Positions 45,482 through 53,458 of a DNA stretch of 64,000 bases are shown here, in pieces (within the stretch, counting starts at the first letter, position 1; the number at the start of each line of letters is the position of its first letter). The position numbers and the translations under genes were made by a program. Under the pieces are notes generated by a model. That model had not been told where the DNA came from, searched no databases, and saw only the letters and a list, made by a program, of their open reading frames with translations. Source of the stretch: Cloacimonetes bacterium UBA6097 (GTDB lineage: Bacteria > Cloacimonadota > Cloacimonadia > Cloacimonadales > Cloacimonadaceae); contig DIWV01000013.1 in the NCBI GenBank assembly GCA_002435865.1, positions 50,309 through 114,308 of the forward strand. The letters are read 5' to 3'.

Positions 45482-47464
45482 ATGAATAAATGGGAAGAGA
45501 ACTGGCAAAAAACACGTAAACAAGTAGGCTGGGTTGCCTTAAAAGACGCCACCCCGGAAACTTATCAGAAACTAGGATTCAAATGCGGACTGGAAGTACA
45601 TCAGCAGCTTGATACTAAGAAGAAGCTGTTCTGCAGATGTGCTACCGGGATTTACCACGATTTTGACAATTATGATGCGGAAATTGTTCGTCATATGCGT
45701 CCCACCTTATCTGAACTGGGTGAATATGACGGCACAGCATTGATGGAATTCAAGACCAAAAAGCAGATTATCTACCGTATCAAGAATGACTCTGCCTGCA
45801 CTTATGAAGTGGACGATACACCTCCCTTCCTGTTTAATGAAGAAGCACTTTCCCATGCTATGCAGATTGCCCTGCTGCTCAAGATGAATATCGTAGGTGA
45901 ACTGCATATCACCCGTAAGCAATATCTTGATGGCAGTATCCCCACAGGTTTCCAGCGTACAACCATCCTCGGTATTGAAGGTGAAATTCCTATATCTAAT
46001 AAGAAAATCCGTATCATCCAATTCAGCATAGAAGAAGACAGCTGCAGGGAAGTTTCCGACATCCGCCATACCCGCATCTATTATACAGACAGGCTTGGCA
46101 TGCCTTTGTGTGAAACTGTAACCTATCCCGATATGCTTACTCCGCTGGAAGCAGCAGAAGCCGGACAATACATACGATTTCTGGCACGCAGTTCCGGGAA
46201 AGCAAGAACAGGTATCGGCGCAGCCAGGCAGGATGTAAACGTTAGTGTAACGGGTGGAACACGCGTTGAAATCAAGGGAGTAGCACATATAAAGTGGATT
46301 CCCAAGCTCACACACAATGAAGCTTTCCGCCAAAAAGCCCTGCTGGATATTAAACAAAAACTCAATAAGCTGATCCCTGAGCCGGCAAAATGGAACACAA
46401 GCTGGATTGAACTTCACGCCGATAAATGGAAACACATACCTATTCTCAAAAGAGTAGCTAAGGAAGGCTGGAAGCTTGTAGCAATTAACTTACCTGCTTT
46501 TAAAAATATCCTCTCATTCTTTACTCAACCGGGTAAATGCTTTGCTGATGAACTGTCTGACCGTCTGAAAGTGATTGCCTGCCTGGAAAAGCCTAATATG
46601 TTCCATTCTGAAGAGCTTAATCCAGCTATTAATGAAGAAGACTGGCAAAAAATAAACGACTTGCTCAAATCCAAAGCTAAGGATGCACAAATCCTGCTCT
46701 GGACACCTGTTGAAGACTTAAAGACAGCAGTGGAGACTATTTCAGAACGTTGTCAATTGGCTTGGGAAGGCGTGCCCAATGAAACACGCAAATCCTTATC
46801 CAATGGAACTACTGTCTTTGAGCGTGTATTACCCGGTCCCGACAGAATGTATCCCGATACAGATTCTGCGCCTATCCCTATTACAGATGAAGTTATTGAA
46901 TCTGCACGCAAACTCCTGCCGGTGGATTTGCAGGACAGGTTGAAGCAATTAAAGAAATGGAATGTTCCTCAGGATGCCTATACATATATCCTGAGAAATA
47001 ACCTGATGCCGGTGATAGAGCAAATGTCTGCCGGGTTTGACCTATCACCCAAATTCCTTGCTTTGCTTTATGCACATACCTTAAAAAGCATGCAGGGTAG
47101 TGGACCTCTGCCTTTTGGCAACGACAGGATTGTTGATTTACTGAAGTTTATCAAAAAACGCAGCCTTGCTATCGATATCTTGCCTGAAATGCTGAAAATC
47201 CTTTTCCGTAATCCAAACATGACTTTTTCCTCAATATTGGATGTTATTGGATATAAGCAAGCTGAAGTAATTGAGATTTATGATAATGTTTCTACTCTGA
47301 TAATGATGTTCAGCAAATTCAAGCTTAAAAAAGTTGCCAGACCCGGTGCTGAGGCAGACTGGATTATGGGCAGGCTGCATAAGCTGGCATTGGGTAATGT
47401 ACCCTTGAAGGAAGTGCGCACCAAAGTGGAAGCAGCTATTGCTGCAGAGGTGAAGCATGCTTGA
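45482..47464 (+). CDS. gatE: Glu-tRNA(Gln) amidotransferase subunit E (archaeal type)
   Basis: A 660-residue protein with the full GatE form. The kinase-like N-terminal part (about 15-270) has GLEVHQQLDTKKKLFC, HMRPTLSELGEYDGTALMEF, DDTPPFLFNEEAL, SIPTGFQRTTILG and GAARQDVNVSV; a GAD insertion (about 275-430) follows, absent from bacterial GatB; then a helical and tail domain (about 490-660). With GatD it turns Glu-tRNA(Gln) into Gln-tRNA(Gln). AGAGG lies 8 bases before this ATG. The GAD insertion excludes GatB. GatDE is described as an archaeal enzyme, so its place here is notable. Confidence 0.92.
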   Translation: MNKWEENWQKTRKQVGWVALKDATPETYQKLGFKCGLEVHQQLDTKKKLFCRCATGIYHDFDNYDAEIVRHMRPTLSELGEYDGTALMEFKTKKQIIYRIKNDSACTYEVDDTPPFLFNEEALSHAMQIALLLKMNIVGELHITRKQYLDGSIPTGFQRTTILGIEGEIPISNKKIRIIQFSIEEDSCREVSDIRHTRIYYTDRLGMPLCETVTYPDMLTPLEAAEAGQYIRFLARSSGKARTGIGAARQDVNVSVTGGTRVEIKGVAHIKWIPKLTHNEAFRQKALLDIKQKLNKLIPEPAKWNTSWIELHADKWKHIPILKRVAKEGWKLVAINLPAFKNILSFFTQPGKCFADELSDRLKVIACLEKPNMFHSEELNPAINEEDWQKINDLLKSKAKDAQILLWTPVEDLKTAVETISERCQLAWEGVPNETRKSLSNGTTVFERVLPGPDRMYPDTDSAPIPITDEVIESARKLLPVDLQDRLKQLKKWNVPQDAYTYILRNNLMPVIEQMSAGFDLSPKFLALLYAHTLKSMQGSGPLPFGNDRIVDLLKFIKKRSLAIDILPEMLKILFRNPNMTFSSILDVIGYKQAEVIEIYDNVSTLIMMFSKFKLKKVARPGAEADWIMGRLHKLALGNVPLKEVRTKVEAAIAAEVKHA

Positions 47465-48839
47465 TATCTTCAAAGGTTACAAAGGCAGGGCATTGGAAGT
47501 TCTCAAGTCCTTTCAGGCAAGGGTTTGGGGTGACACTACCGTAGAAACCACCCGCGGAAAGTTCCAGGGAATTATTTTACCCAGAAGTGAAAATGACGAC
47601 GACAAACATATAGTTATAAAACTTATTACAGGTTACAATGTCGGTATCGATGTGGATACTATCCTTGAGATGAAGGAAACCGGTTACAAGGAAGCACATT
47701 ACAAAATACCTGAGCGTGAGTTTCCCTTTACAGAGGGCTTGCCCAAGGTTAAGTTATTCGGAACTGGCGGAACCATCGCCTCACGGTTGGATTACAGGAC
47801 CGGTGCTGTGATTCCTGCTTTTTCTCCGGGTGAATTGTATGGAGCAGTTCCTGAACTGGCAGATATCTGCAATCTTGATACTGAGAAACTATTTGCAGTG
47901 TTCTCTGAAAACATGGGACCTGAGCAGTATAAGAAGCTAGCAATTTCCATTGGTGAAGAAATTAAGAAAGGCATCGACGGTATCATTATCGGGCACGGTA
48001 CCGATACTATGCATCATACTGCTGCGGCAATGTCTTATATGCTGCAGAACCTGCCTGTACCCGTTATCATGGTCGGCTCGCAGAGAAGCAGTGACAGGCC
48101 CAGTAGTGATGCTGCCTTAAACCTGATGCATGCTGCCAAGGCTGCCGGACATAGTGACATAGCGGAAGTTATGGTCAATATGTTTGGTCCCACCAGTGAT
48201 GAATATGCGCTTCTGCACCAGGGGACACGAGTCCGCAAGATGCATTCATCCTATCGCAGTACTTTCAGGACTATCGGTGATACTCCGATTGCCATGGTCA
48301 CACGCGACGAAATCATTCCCATTAAGACTGATTATAATAAACGCAGAACAGATTGCAAGGTAGACGTTTATCCTTATTTTGAAGAACGGGTTGCCATTGC
48401 TTATTATTATCCCAATATGCATCCCGATATCATTGATGCGCTTACTGATAATGGCTACAAAGGTATTGTGATTGCCGGTACAGGGCTGGGACATATCAAT
48501 AAACCGCTCTATCCCGCTATCCGCAGAGCTGTTGAAAAAGGTGTCCACATCTACATGACAGTGCAGACCTTATGGGGTTTTGTGCATATGTTTGTCTACG
48601 ACACAGGACGTGACCTGATGAGTATGGGCATCGTTCCGGGAGAGAATCTTTTACCTGAAGTCGCTTATATCAAACTCGGCTGGGTGCTTGGTCAAACCAC
48701 TGACCCGGAGGAAGTTAAAAGGCTTATGCTTACTCCCGTAGCAGGCGATATCACAGACGGTGAACCTTATAACGGCTATCTCATCTTCCAGGGCGGAATC
48801 CCCGAAGTTGAGGAATTCATCCGTAAATATCACAAATAA
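47457..48839 (+). CDS. gatD: Glu-tRNA(Gln) amidotransferase subunit D (archaeal type)
   Basis: A 460-residue protein: a small N-terminal beta domain (about 1-90) and an asparaginase-like amidohydrolase (about 95-430). The catalytic motifs are intact: GTGGTIAS (T106) and GHGTDTM (T182, D183). RVRKMHSSYRSTFRTIGDTP, typical of GatD and not of simple asparaginases, is present. It makes ammonia from glutamine or asparagine for GatE. Its ATG overlaps the gatE stop by 8 bases, so the two are coupled and likely made in equal amounts. Confidence 0.93.
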   Translation: MLDIFKGYKGRALEVLKSFQARVWGDTTVETTRGKFQGIILPRSENDDDKHIVIKLITGYNVGIDVDTILEMKETGYKEAHYKIPEREFPFTEGLPKVKLFGTGGTIASRLDYRTGAVIPAFSPGELYGAVPELADICNLDTEKLFAVFSENMGPEQYKKLAISIGEEIKKGIDGIIIGHGTDTMHHTAAAMSYMLQNLPVPVIMVGSQRSSDRPSSDAALNLMHAAKAAGHSDIAEVMVNMFGPTSDEYALLHQGTRVRKMHSSYRSTFRTIGDTPIAMVTRDEIIPIKTDYNKRRTDCKVDVYPYFEERVAIAYYYPNMHPDIIDALTDNGYKGIVIAGTGLGHINKPLYPAIRRAVEKGVHIYMTVQTLWGFVHMFVYDTGRDLMSMGIVPGENLLPEVAYIKLGWVLGQTTDPEEVKRLMLTPVAGDITDGEPYNGYLIFQGGIPEVEEFIRKYHK

Positions 48840-48894
48840 AAGCACACTCTCTACCGGCTGATATATCTCTTACTCAGTCTTCGGGATATGCAAA

Positions 48895-48947
48895 GGAGAT
48901 GCTAGGGTGATCTAAGGGTGCGACCCTTAGATCACCCTAGCATCTCC
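48895..48947. repeat. Perfect large palindrome (family A)
   Basis: 25-base perfect arms (GGAGATGCTAGGGTGATC...AGGGT) around GCG, 55 bases after gatD. Identical to the 30.2 kb copy over about 52 bases. It might also act as a transcription barrier, but lacks a T-tract. Confidence 0.9.
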
Positions 48948-49045
48948 CTTTAATATCCAATGGATTAATAAAGCAAGAAATGTGAAAACTATTGGACTTA
49001 AACATCCTTTCAATGATATCATCAAAACAATAGTTAAAAAAACAA

Positions 49046-49075
49046 TTGACAATAACTATTGAGAGTTAATCTATA
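49046..49075 (+). promoter_or_regulatory. Possible promoter of the exported small protein
   Basis: A perfect TTGACA is followed after 18 bases by TCTATA, about 40 bases before the gene's start codon. Weak -10; inference only. Confidence 0.35.
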
Positions 49076-49114
49076 GATATTGTGTTCGTTATGCGCACAA
49101 AGAAGGAAGATGAG

Positions 49115-49645
49115 ATGAAAACTGTTTTAAAAATTATCCTGGGATTAGTAATAATAGCTTTTCTTTATTTCTCGCTTAACTGGAAAACCAAAGAACGCAG
49201 AGCAGCGTTGGCTTTTTCGGGAACTGCGAACAGGGAAGCTAACTGGCTGGAACAGGAAACAGCTAAAACCAATAAGAATCTCGCAGCTTCTGCCCGAATG
49301 GCGTCTATTGGAGCTCAAAACCTGGTCGATCCGGCACAAGATGGTTCTGAGGATACACAGGCAACTCTATTATTCGTAACAGGCAACTATGCGATAAATG
49401 CCGGAACTTTCTTTGGCTGTCTGGATAAAGAAACTTTCCTGAACCTGGTTAAACTAACAGCATCCGGTGATAAAAAGACCTTTGTCAAACTCTTAAGCGA
49501 TGGAGTTAAATCCGGAGACTGCATCTACTTTGAGCCCGGAGAACAGGTTACTTTGGAAGAAACAGCCAAAAACCAGACGGAAATCCGGGTCACTAAATTT
49601 GGAGATAATAAATCCTATTGGACAGTTGCCAAGGCGATTAAATAA
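49115..49645 (+). CDS. Small exported or anchored protein of unknown function
   Basis: A 176-residue protein with an N-terminal hydrophobic segment (about 5-20, ILGLVIIAFLYFSL) that is either a membrane anchor or an uncleaved signal. The rest has helical N-terminal half and a compact C-terminal half with two Cys (FFGCLDKE, SGDCIYF). I recognise no family. The chosen ATG follows AAGGAAG; a longer start adds 11 polar residues. Confidence 0.65.
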   Translation: MKTVLKIILGLVIIAFLYFSLNWKTKERRAALAFSGTANREANWLEQETAKTNKNLAASARMASIGAQNLVDPAQDGSEDTQATLLFVTGNYAINAGTFFGCLDKETFLNLVKLTASGDKKTFVKLLSDGVKSGDCIYFEPGEQVTLEETAKNQTEIRVTKFGDNKSYWTVAKAIK

Positions 49646-49690
49646 CGCTAGTTCTAACAATTAGTCTGCATATCTAACATTAGTTTTCAC

Positions 49691-49696
49691 TTGACA
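49691..49696 (+). promoter_or_regulatory. Possible -35 element for the tRNA cluster
   Basis: An exact TTGACA lies 46 bases before the first tRNA. No good -10 follows at 17 bases (TTGTTT), so the promoter is only suggested. Confidence 0.3.
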
Positions 49697-49741
49697 TTAA
49701 AGCTTGCCCAAAATTGTTTGATTAAACTGTTGTAAAATGAT

Positions 49742-49816
49742 GGTCCAGTAACTCAGTGGTAGAGTATCTGCCTTTTAAGTAGAGAGTCGATGGTTCGAGT
49801 CCATCCTGGATCACCA
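49742..49816 (+). tRNA. tRNA-Lys (UUU)
   Basis: 75 bases fold as a standard cloverleaf: acceptor GGTCCAG/CTGGATC (with one G-T pair), D-stem ACTC/GAGT, anticodon stem TCTGC/GTAGA with loop CTTTTAA (anticodon TTT), T-stem GATGG/CCATC with loop TTCGAGT. The CCA end is encoded. First of a cluster of three tRNAs. Confidence 0.95.
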
Positions 49817-49823
49817 GTTTTGC

Positions 49824-49898
49824 GACCCCTTCGTCTATCGGTTAGGACTCAAGATTTTCATTCTTGCAAGAGGGGTTCGACTCCCCTAGGGGTCGCCA
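49824..49898 (+). tRNA. tRNA-Glu (UUC)
   Basis: 75-base cloverleaf: acceptor GACCCCT/AGGGGTC, D-stem GTCT/GGAC, anticodon stem CAAGA/TCTTG with loop TTTTCAT (anticodon TTC), T-stem AGGGG/CCCCT, discriminator G, encoded CCA. The acceptor resembles that of Escherichia coli tRNA-Glu. Confidence 0.95.
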
Positions 49899-49936
49899 TT
49901 TTTTTATATGGCTACATTTCCTAACCAGGATAAAGT

Positions 49937-50012
49937 GTCCCGTTCGTCTAGTGGCCCAGGACTCCTGATTCTCAGTCAGGCAACAGGGGTTCGATTCCCC
50001 TACGGGATGCCA
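49937..50012 (+). tRNA. tRNA-Glu (CUC)
   Basis: 76-base cloverleaf: acceptor GTCCCGT/ACGGGAT, D-stem GTCT/GGAC, anticodon stem CCTGA/TCAGG with loop TTCTCAG (anticodon CTC), T-stem AGGGG/CCCCT, discriminator G, encoded CCA. A dedicated CUC isoacceptor beside UUC lowers reliance on wobble. Confidence 0.95.
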
Positions 50013-50064
50013 TTTATCCCTATCTGCCTTTTAGAAAAAGGCGCTACTCAGCATCAGCTACTCA

Positions 50065-51252
50065 TCACTCAACAGAACAAATAAAGCATTTCAGGTATTC
50101 ACTTTCAGGACAGGCAGGTGATATCGGATGATCTGTATCGGCCCCTCTGATTTCAAGTATCCTTAACTGTTTATTAGCAATTAGAAAAGCCTTTTGCAGC
50201 ATAAACAGAAAGTCGTCTTTGCTGACTCTGCCTGAGCAGGAACAGGTGAAGAGCACTCCGTTTGGTTTAAGGCATTTCATGGCAGAAGCATTTAGCTGCA
50301 TGTAACCGCTAAGTGCACTGCTGACAGAACCTTTGGAGTGGGTCATCTTAGGAGGATCAAGGATTATCAGGTCATAGTTTTTATCCTCTGCAACACATTT
50401 ATCCAGATATTTGAACATATCCGACTTGATAAACTCAATATTCGTTAGCTTGTTTAACTGTGCATTACGTTCTGCAAGTTCTAATGCATTTGCCGAAACA
50501 TCAACAGCTGTTACTTGTGTTGCTCCTGCTTTAGCTGCATGCAGGGCAAAGCCGCCCGTGTATGAACATAAATCCAAAACTTCCCTGTTTTTGGAATAGC
50601 ATCCCACAGCAGTTCTATTTGCCTTTTGGTCGAGGTAGAAGCCTGTCTTTTGCCCTGTTGCCAGGTTGATTTCAAAGCTCACGCCGTTTTCTTTTATAAT
50701 AATGGATTCTTCCGGCAGCTTACCCCAGACAAGCCCATCCTGCAGTTCCAGACCTTCTTCAGCCAGTATCTTCTGCTCAGTACGAAGTATAATTCCCTCT
50801 GGCTTGACCAATTCTATCAATGCTTGCAGGATTGCGTCTTTGTAGGTATAAAGTGCCAGAGAAGTAAACTGCAGACTCAGGTAATCACCATAGCGGTCAA
50901 CAGTCAGACCGGATAGACCGTCTCCCTCACTGTTAACCAAACGGCAGGCATTGTCTTTTTGGGGTTTGTACCCTAAAGTTTTTTCTCTTAAATCAACCGC
51001 TTTTTGTATCGCATTATGCCAGAAAGTGTCATCAGGCGGAGCTTGTTCTTCAAATATATAAAGCCTAATCCTTATTTGACTGTGTGGATTGTACAAACCA
51101 TAAGCAATAAAGCTGCTTTTATCATCGGTAACTTTTACCCAGTCACCAGCCTCAGGATTACCTGTAACTTTATTGATTGCACCTGAAAATAACCAGGGAT
51201 GTCTGTTGACAAAAGGAGTGCTGCGTCCTGATTTTAAGATTACTGTTTTCAT
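50065..51252 (-). CDS. RlmI-like class I rRNA large-subunit methyltransferase
   Basis: A 395-residue SAM-dependent methyltransferase of the RlmI/YccW family: N-terminal PUA domain (about 1-80; RHPWLFSGAI), a central EEHUD-like region and the Rossmann domain (about 175-390) with TGQKTGFYLDQKANR, LDLCSYTGGFALHAAKAGA, VDVSANALELAERN and LDPPKMT. By family it would make 5-methylcytosine in 23S rRNA (C1962 in E. coli); the target here is inferred. It follows the tRNA cluster on the other strand. Confidence 0.85.
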   Translation of the reverse strand: MKTVILKSGRSTPFVNRHPWLFSGAINKVTGNPEAGDWVKVTDDKSSFIAYGLYNPHSQIRIRLYIFEEQAPPDDTFWHNAIQKAVDLREKTLGYKPQKDNACRLVNSEGDGLSGLTVDRYGDYLSLQFTSLALYTYKDAILQALIELVKPEGIILRTEQKILAEEGLELQDGLVWGKLPEESIIIKENGVSFEINLATGQKTGFYLDQKANRTAVGCYSKNREVLDLCSYTGGFALHAAKAGATQVTAVDVSANALELAERNAQLNKLTNIEFIKSDMFKYLDKCVAEDKNYDLIILDPPKMTHSKGSVSSALSGYMQLNASAMKCLKPNGVLFTCSCSGRVSKDDFLFMLQKAFLIANKQLRILEIRGADTDHPISPACPESEYLKCFICSVE

Positions 51253-51317
51253 GTAGCTAAGATGAAGGACTCTTTATTTTGGTAAAGGAAAATCTGTTTA
51301 TTGAGAAAGTAAATTGA

Positions 51318-53375
51318 CTATTTTGCTCTTACGACCCTGAAACCTACATAAGGATAGGCTTGGGTAGGTTTTCCCCTGTATCTGAATAAAACACCAAGAC
51401 TATTGTCCTGTCCGTTCTTGATGTTTCCGCCCCTGATTGATTTGTATTCACCTGTAACAGGACCGGTGGGATTTATAAAGGGCATTGTTTTGGGATAGCC
51501 GGAATCATACCAGTCCCAGCACCATTCGCTTACATTGCCGGTCATATCATAAATGCCGAAAGCGTTTGGTCTTTTGGTTTTTACAGGATGAATATGATTG
51601 TCTGAGTTTGATTTATACCATGCATACTGAACCGGTGAATCTGCCCCACTGTACATGGTGAATTTATTTGCTCTGGCGGCATATTCCCACTCTGCTTCAG
51701 TCGGTAGACGATATCCATTTGCCTTGAAATTACAGGTAATGCTTCTGGAAGCACCTGTACCAATAATCTTATAGCATTGAGTTAATCCTTCAACATCGCT
51801 TCTGTTATTGCAATAAATGATAACGTCAAACCAGGAGACGTTATCAACCGGCAGGTTATTGCCAACAGAACTACACCTTATTGGTCTCATATACACATTC
51901 CATTCTGCCTGGGTGATTTCTGCCTTTGAAATGTAAAAGCCATTCAGGGAAACATTATCCAGAGCATCTTTTTTAAGCGTTCCATAGGAATATGTACCCC
52001 CATAGATATAAACCAAACCTTCTGGAATAGTCTGTTGTTTTTGCTCTGATGTTTGATTGCTGGTAACACTGAAATCCTGTTTATCCTCTTCTCTGTTAAA
52101 AATAGGCTGCGGAGGAGGAATGTATACATTAGGATTAATGTTTATTTCCTTTGGATGCTGACCGGAATCATCCTTTTTCAGCTCTATTCTCTGTGGATTA
52201 GATTTGATTCTGCGGTAACTGTCATCAGCTATGGGAGAATAAACTTCTGTAGTGTCCTTAACGTCTGTGACAAAACCAGTGAACTTGAAAGTAGTCTTTT
52301 TATGACTGAATACAGTATCTAAAAGATTGGTACTCATTAATATGCCAATAAAAACAACGATAAATATAATCACAATCCAGAAATAAATATCAAGCCTGCG
52401 TTCCGGAAGTGTTAAGTCTCCGCCATTTTTATGAACCTTGAAATCACTCTCATCAAGAGTATAAACATCATCCTGCCTGATTGGTTTTAAGTCTTTCAGG
52501 GCTTTCTCAAGCTTAATAAATCCTTCATATCTCTGATTGATATTTCTGTGCAGACATTCACCGATGATTTCATTTATTCCGATGGTAATTCCGGAAATGT
52601 AATCAAATTTCTTTTCAATAAGCTTGAGTGGTGTATACAGGGTTTCATAAAAAGCAGAAGTGGAAAAGAGTTTTGCCAGCACCAAACCCATGTTAAAGAT
52701 ATCTTCTCTTTCATCTGTAACATCATAATTGATTCCGGAGGGAAGGATTATAGCGTTACCTTGCTCAGAGACGACTATGTCATATAAATCCAGCTTGCGG
52801 ATTGCCAATCCAGCCTTACGTATGGCAATCGCTGCGTTAACTATCTGCCTTGCTATCTCCCTTACTTTCTCCTCTGTTAGTAATCCCGGATTACGTTCTT
52901 TGATGATTGACAGATTGGAACCCTTAATGTATTCAGAAACGATATAAGTCGGTTTTGATGTTTGGTTTACTTCATAGACTTTGGCAATGTTGGGATGAGA
53001 TAGTGTTTTAATTTTTGACATTCGAACAATTGCACCCAGCATTTTATCCAGGTTATCAAAATAGGACTGGTAAAAGAGTTTTAAAGAACGTTGAAGGCAA
53101 TCATATTCATCATTAACAAGATAGACTATGCCATCATTATTTCTGCCGAGGACTTTCTCAATTTTATACCTTTCCTGGAAAACATCCCCGGGATCGAGTA
53201 ATGTAAAAGTAAGGTCTGCTTTGTATGAATGTGTTTTCTCTGCAGATATGGGTATTGTTTCTTCAGGGAGAGCCTGGATTTCAGGTTTAACTTCATGAAT
53301 AAGCTTTTGTCCGCATTGTGGGCAGAAATTAGCGCTTTCACTTAACTTGAAGCCGCAATTGCTGCAATAATGCAT
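51318..53375 (-). CDS. Zinc ribbon / pseudokinase / transmembrane / SUMF1-like fusion protein
   Basis: A 685-residue inner-membrane protein. Residues 4-24 form a zinc ribbon (CSNCGFKL, CPQCGQKL). About 65-300 resembles a Ser/Thr kinase: the ATP-site Lys survives (K99 in RSLKLF), but the catalytic HRD is IRK (192-194) and the DFG is PSG (212-214), so it should be catalytically dead. A membrane segment spans about 331-352. About 450-683 is a formylglycine-enzyme-type (SUMF1) domain (GGTYSYG, YISKAEITQAEW, YRLPTEAEWEYAAR, DMTGNVSEWCWDWY, SIRGG). It may sense a signal inside and act outside. GGGAGA lies before the ATG. Confidence 0.85.
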   Translation of the reverse strand: MHYCSNCGFKLSESANFCPQCGQKLIHEVKPEIQALPEETIPISAEKTHSYKADLTFTLLDPGDVFQERYKIEKVLGRNNDGIVYLVNDEYDCLQRSLKLFYQSYFDNLDKMLGAIVRMSKIKTLSHPNIAKVYEVNQTSKPTYIVSEYIKGSNLSIIKERNPGLLTEEKVREIARQIVNAAIAIRKAGLAIRKLDLYDIVVSEQGNAIILPSGINYDVTDEREDIFNMGLVLAKLFSTSAFYETLYTPLKLIEKKFDYISGITIGINEIIGECLHRNINQRYEGFIKLEKALKDLKPIRQDDVYTLDESDFKVHKNGGDLTLPERRLDIYFWIVIIFIVVFIGILMSTNLLDTVFSHKKTTFKFTGFVTDVKDTTEVYSPIADDSYRRIKSNPQRIELKKDDSGQHPKEININPNVYIPPPQPIFNREEDKQDFSVTSNQTSEQKQQTIPEGLVYIYGGTYSYGTLKKDALDNVSLNGFYISKAEITQAEWNVYMRPIRCSSVGNNLPVDNVSWFDVIIYCNNRSDVEGLTQCYKIIGTGASRSITCNFKANGYRLPTEAEWEYAARANKFTMYSGADSPVQYAWYKSNSDNHIHPVKTKRPNAFGIYDMTGNVSEWCWDWYDSGYPKTMPFINPTGPVTGEYKSIRGGNIKNGQDNSLGVLFRYRGKPTQAYPYVGFRVVRAK

Positions 53376-53423
53376 GTTGTCTCCCTGAAACTCCGTACAA
53401 TTATCCTTTTATCTAAATACAAC

Positions 53424-53450
53424 AAGCAGAGAGTTTTATGCTCTCTGCTT
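53424..53450 (-). terminator. Terminator of ileS
   Basis: A perfect 10-bp stem (AAGCAGAGAG / CTCTCTGCTT) with a TTTTATG loop lies just after the ileS stop; on the minus strand it is followed by T-rich sequence. Good but not ideal T-tract. Confidence 0.65.
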
Positions 53451-53458
53451 GAAGGTTA

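Noticed and set aside
30211..48947. CRISPR array
   Set aside because: The repeats are single large palindromes many kilobases apart, with no spacers and no cas gene.
48840..49114. T-box or other riboswitch before the small exported protein
   Set aside because: Apart from the palindrome, no specifier loop, antiterminator or known aptamer pattern was seen.
50026..50042. GCCTTTT/AAAAGGC hairpin after the tRNAs
   Set aside because: It may be a terminator of the tRNA cluster, but it lacks a T-tract and lies at the end of the convergent methyltransferase gene, so it is not listed.
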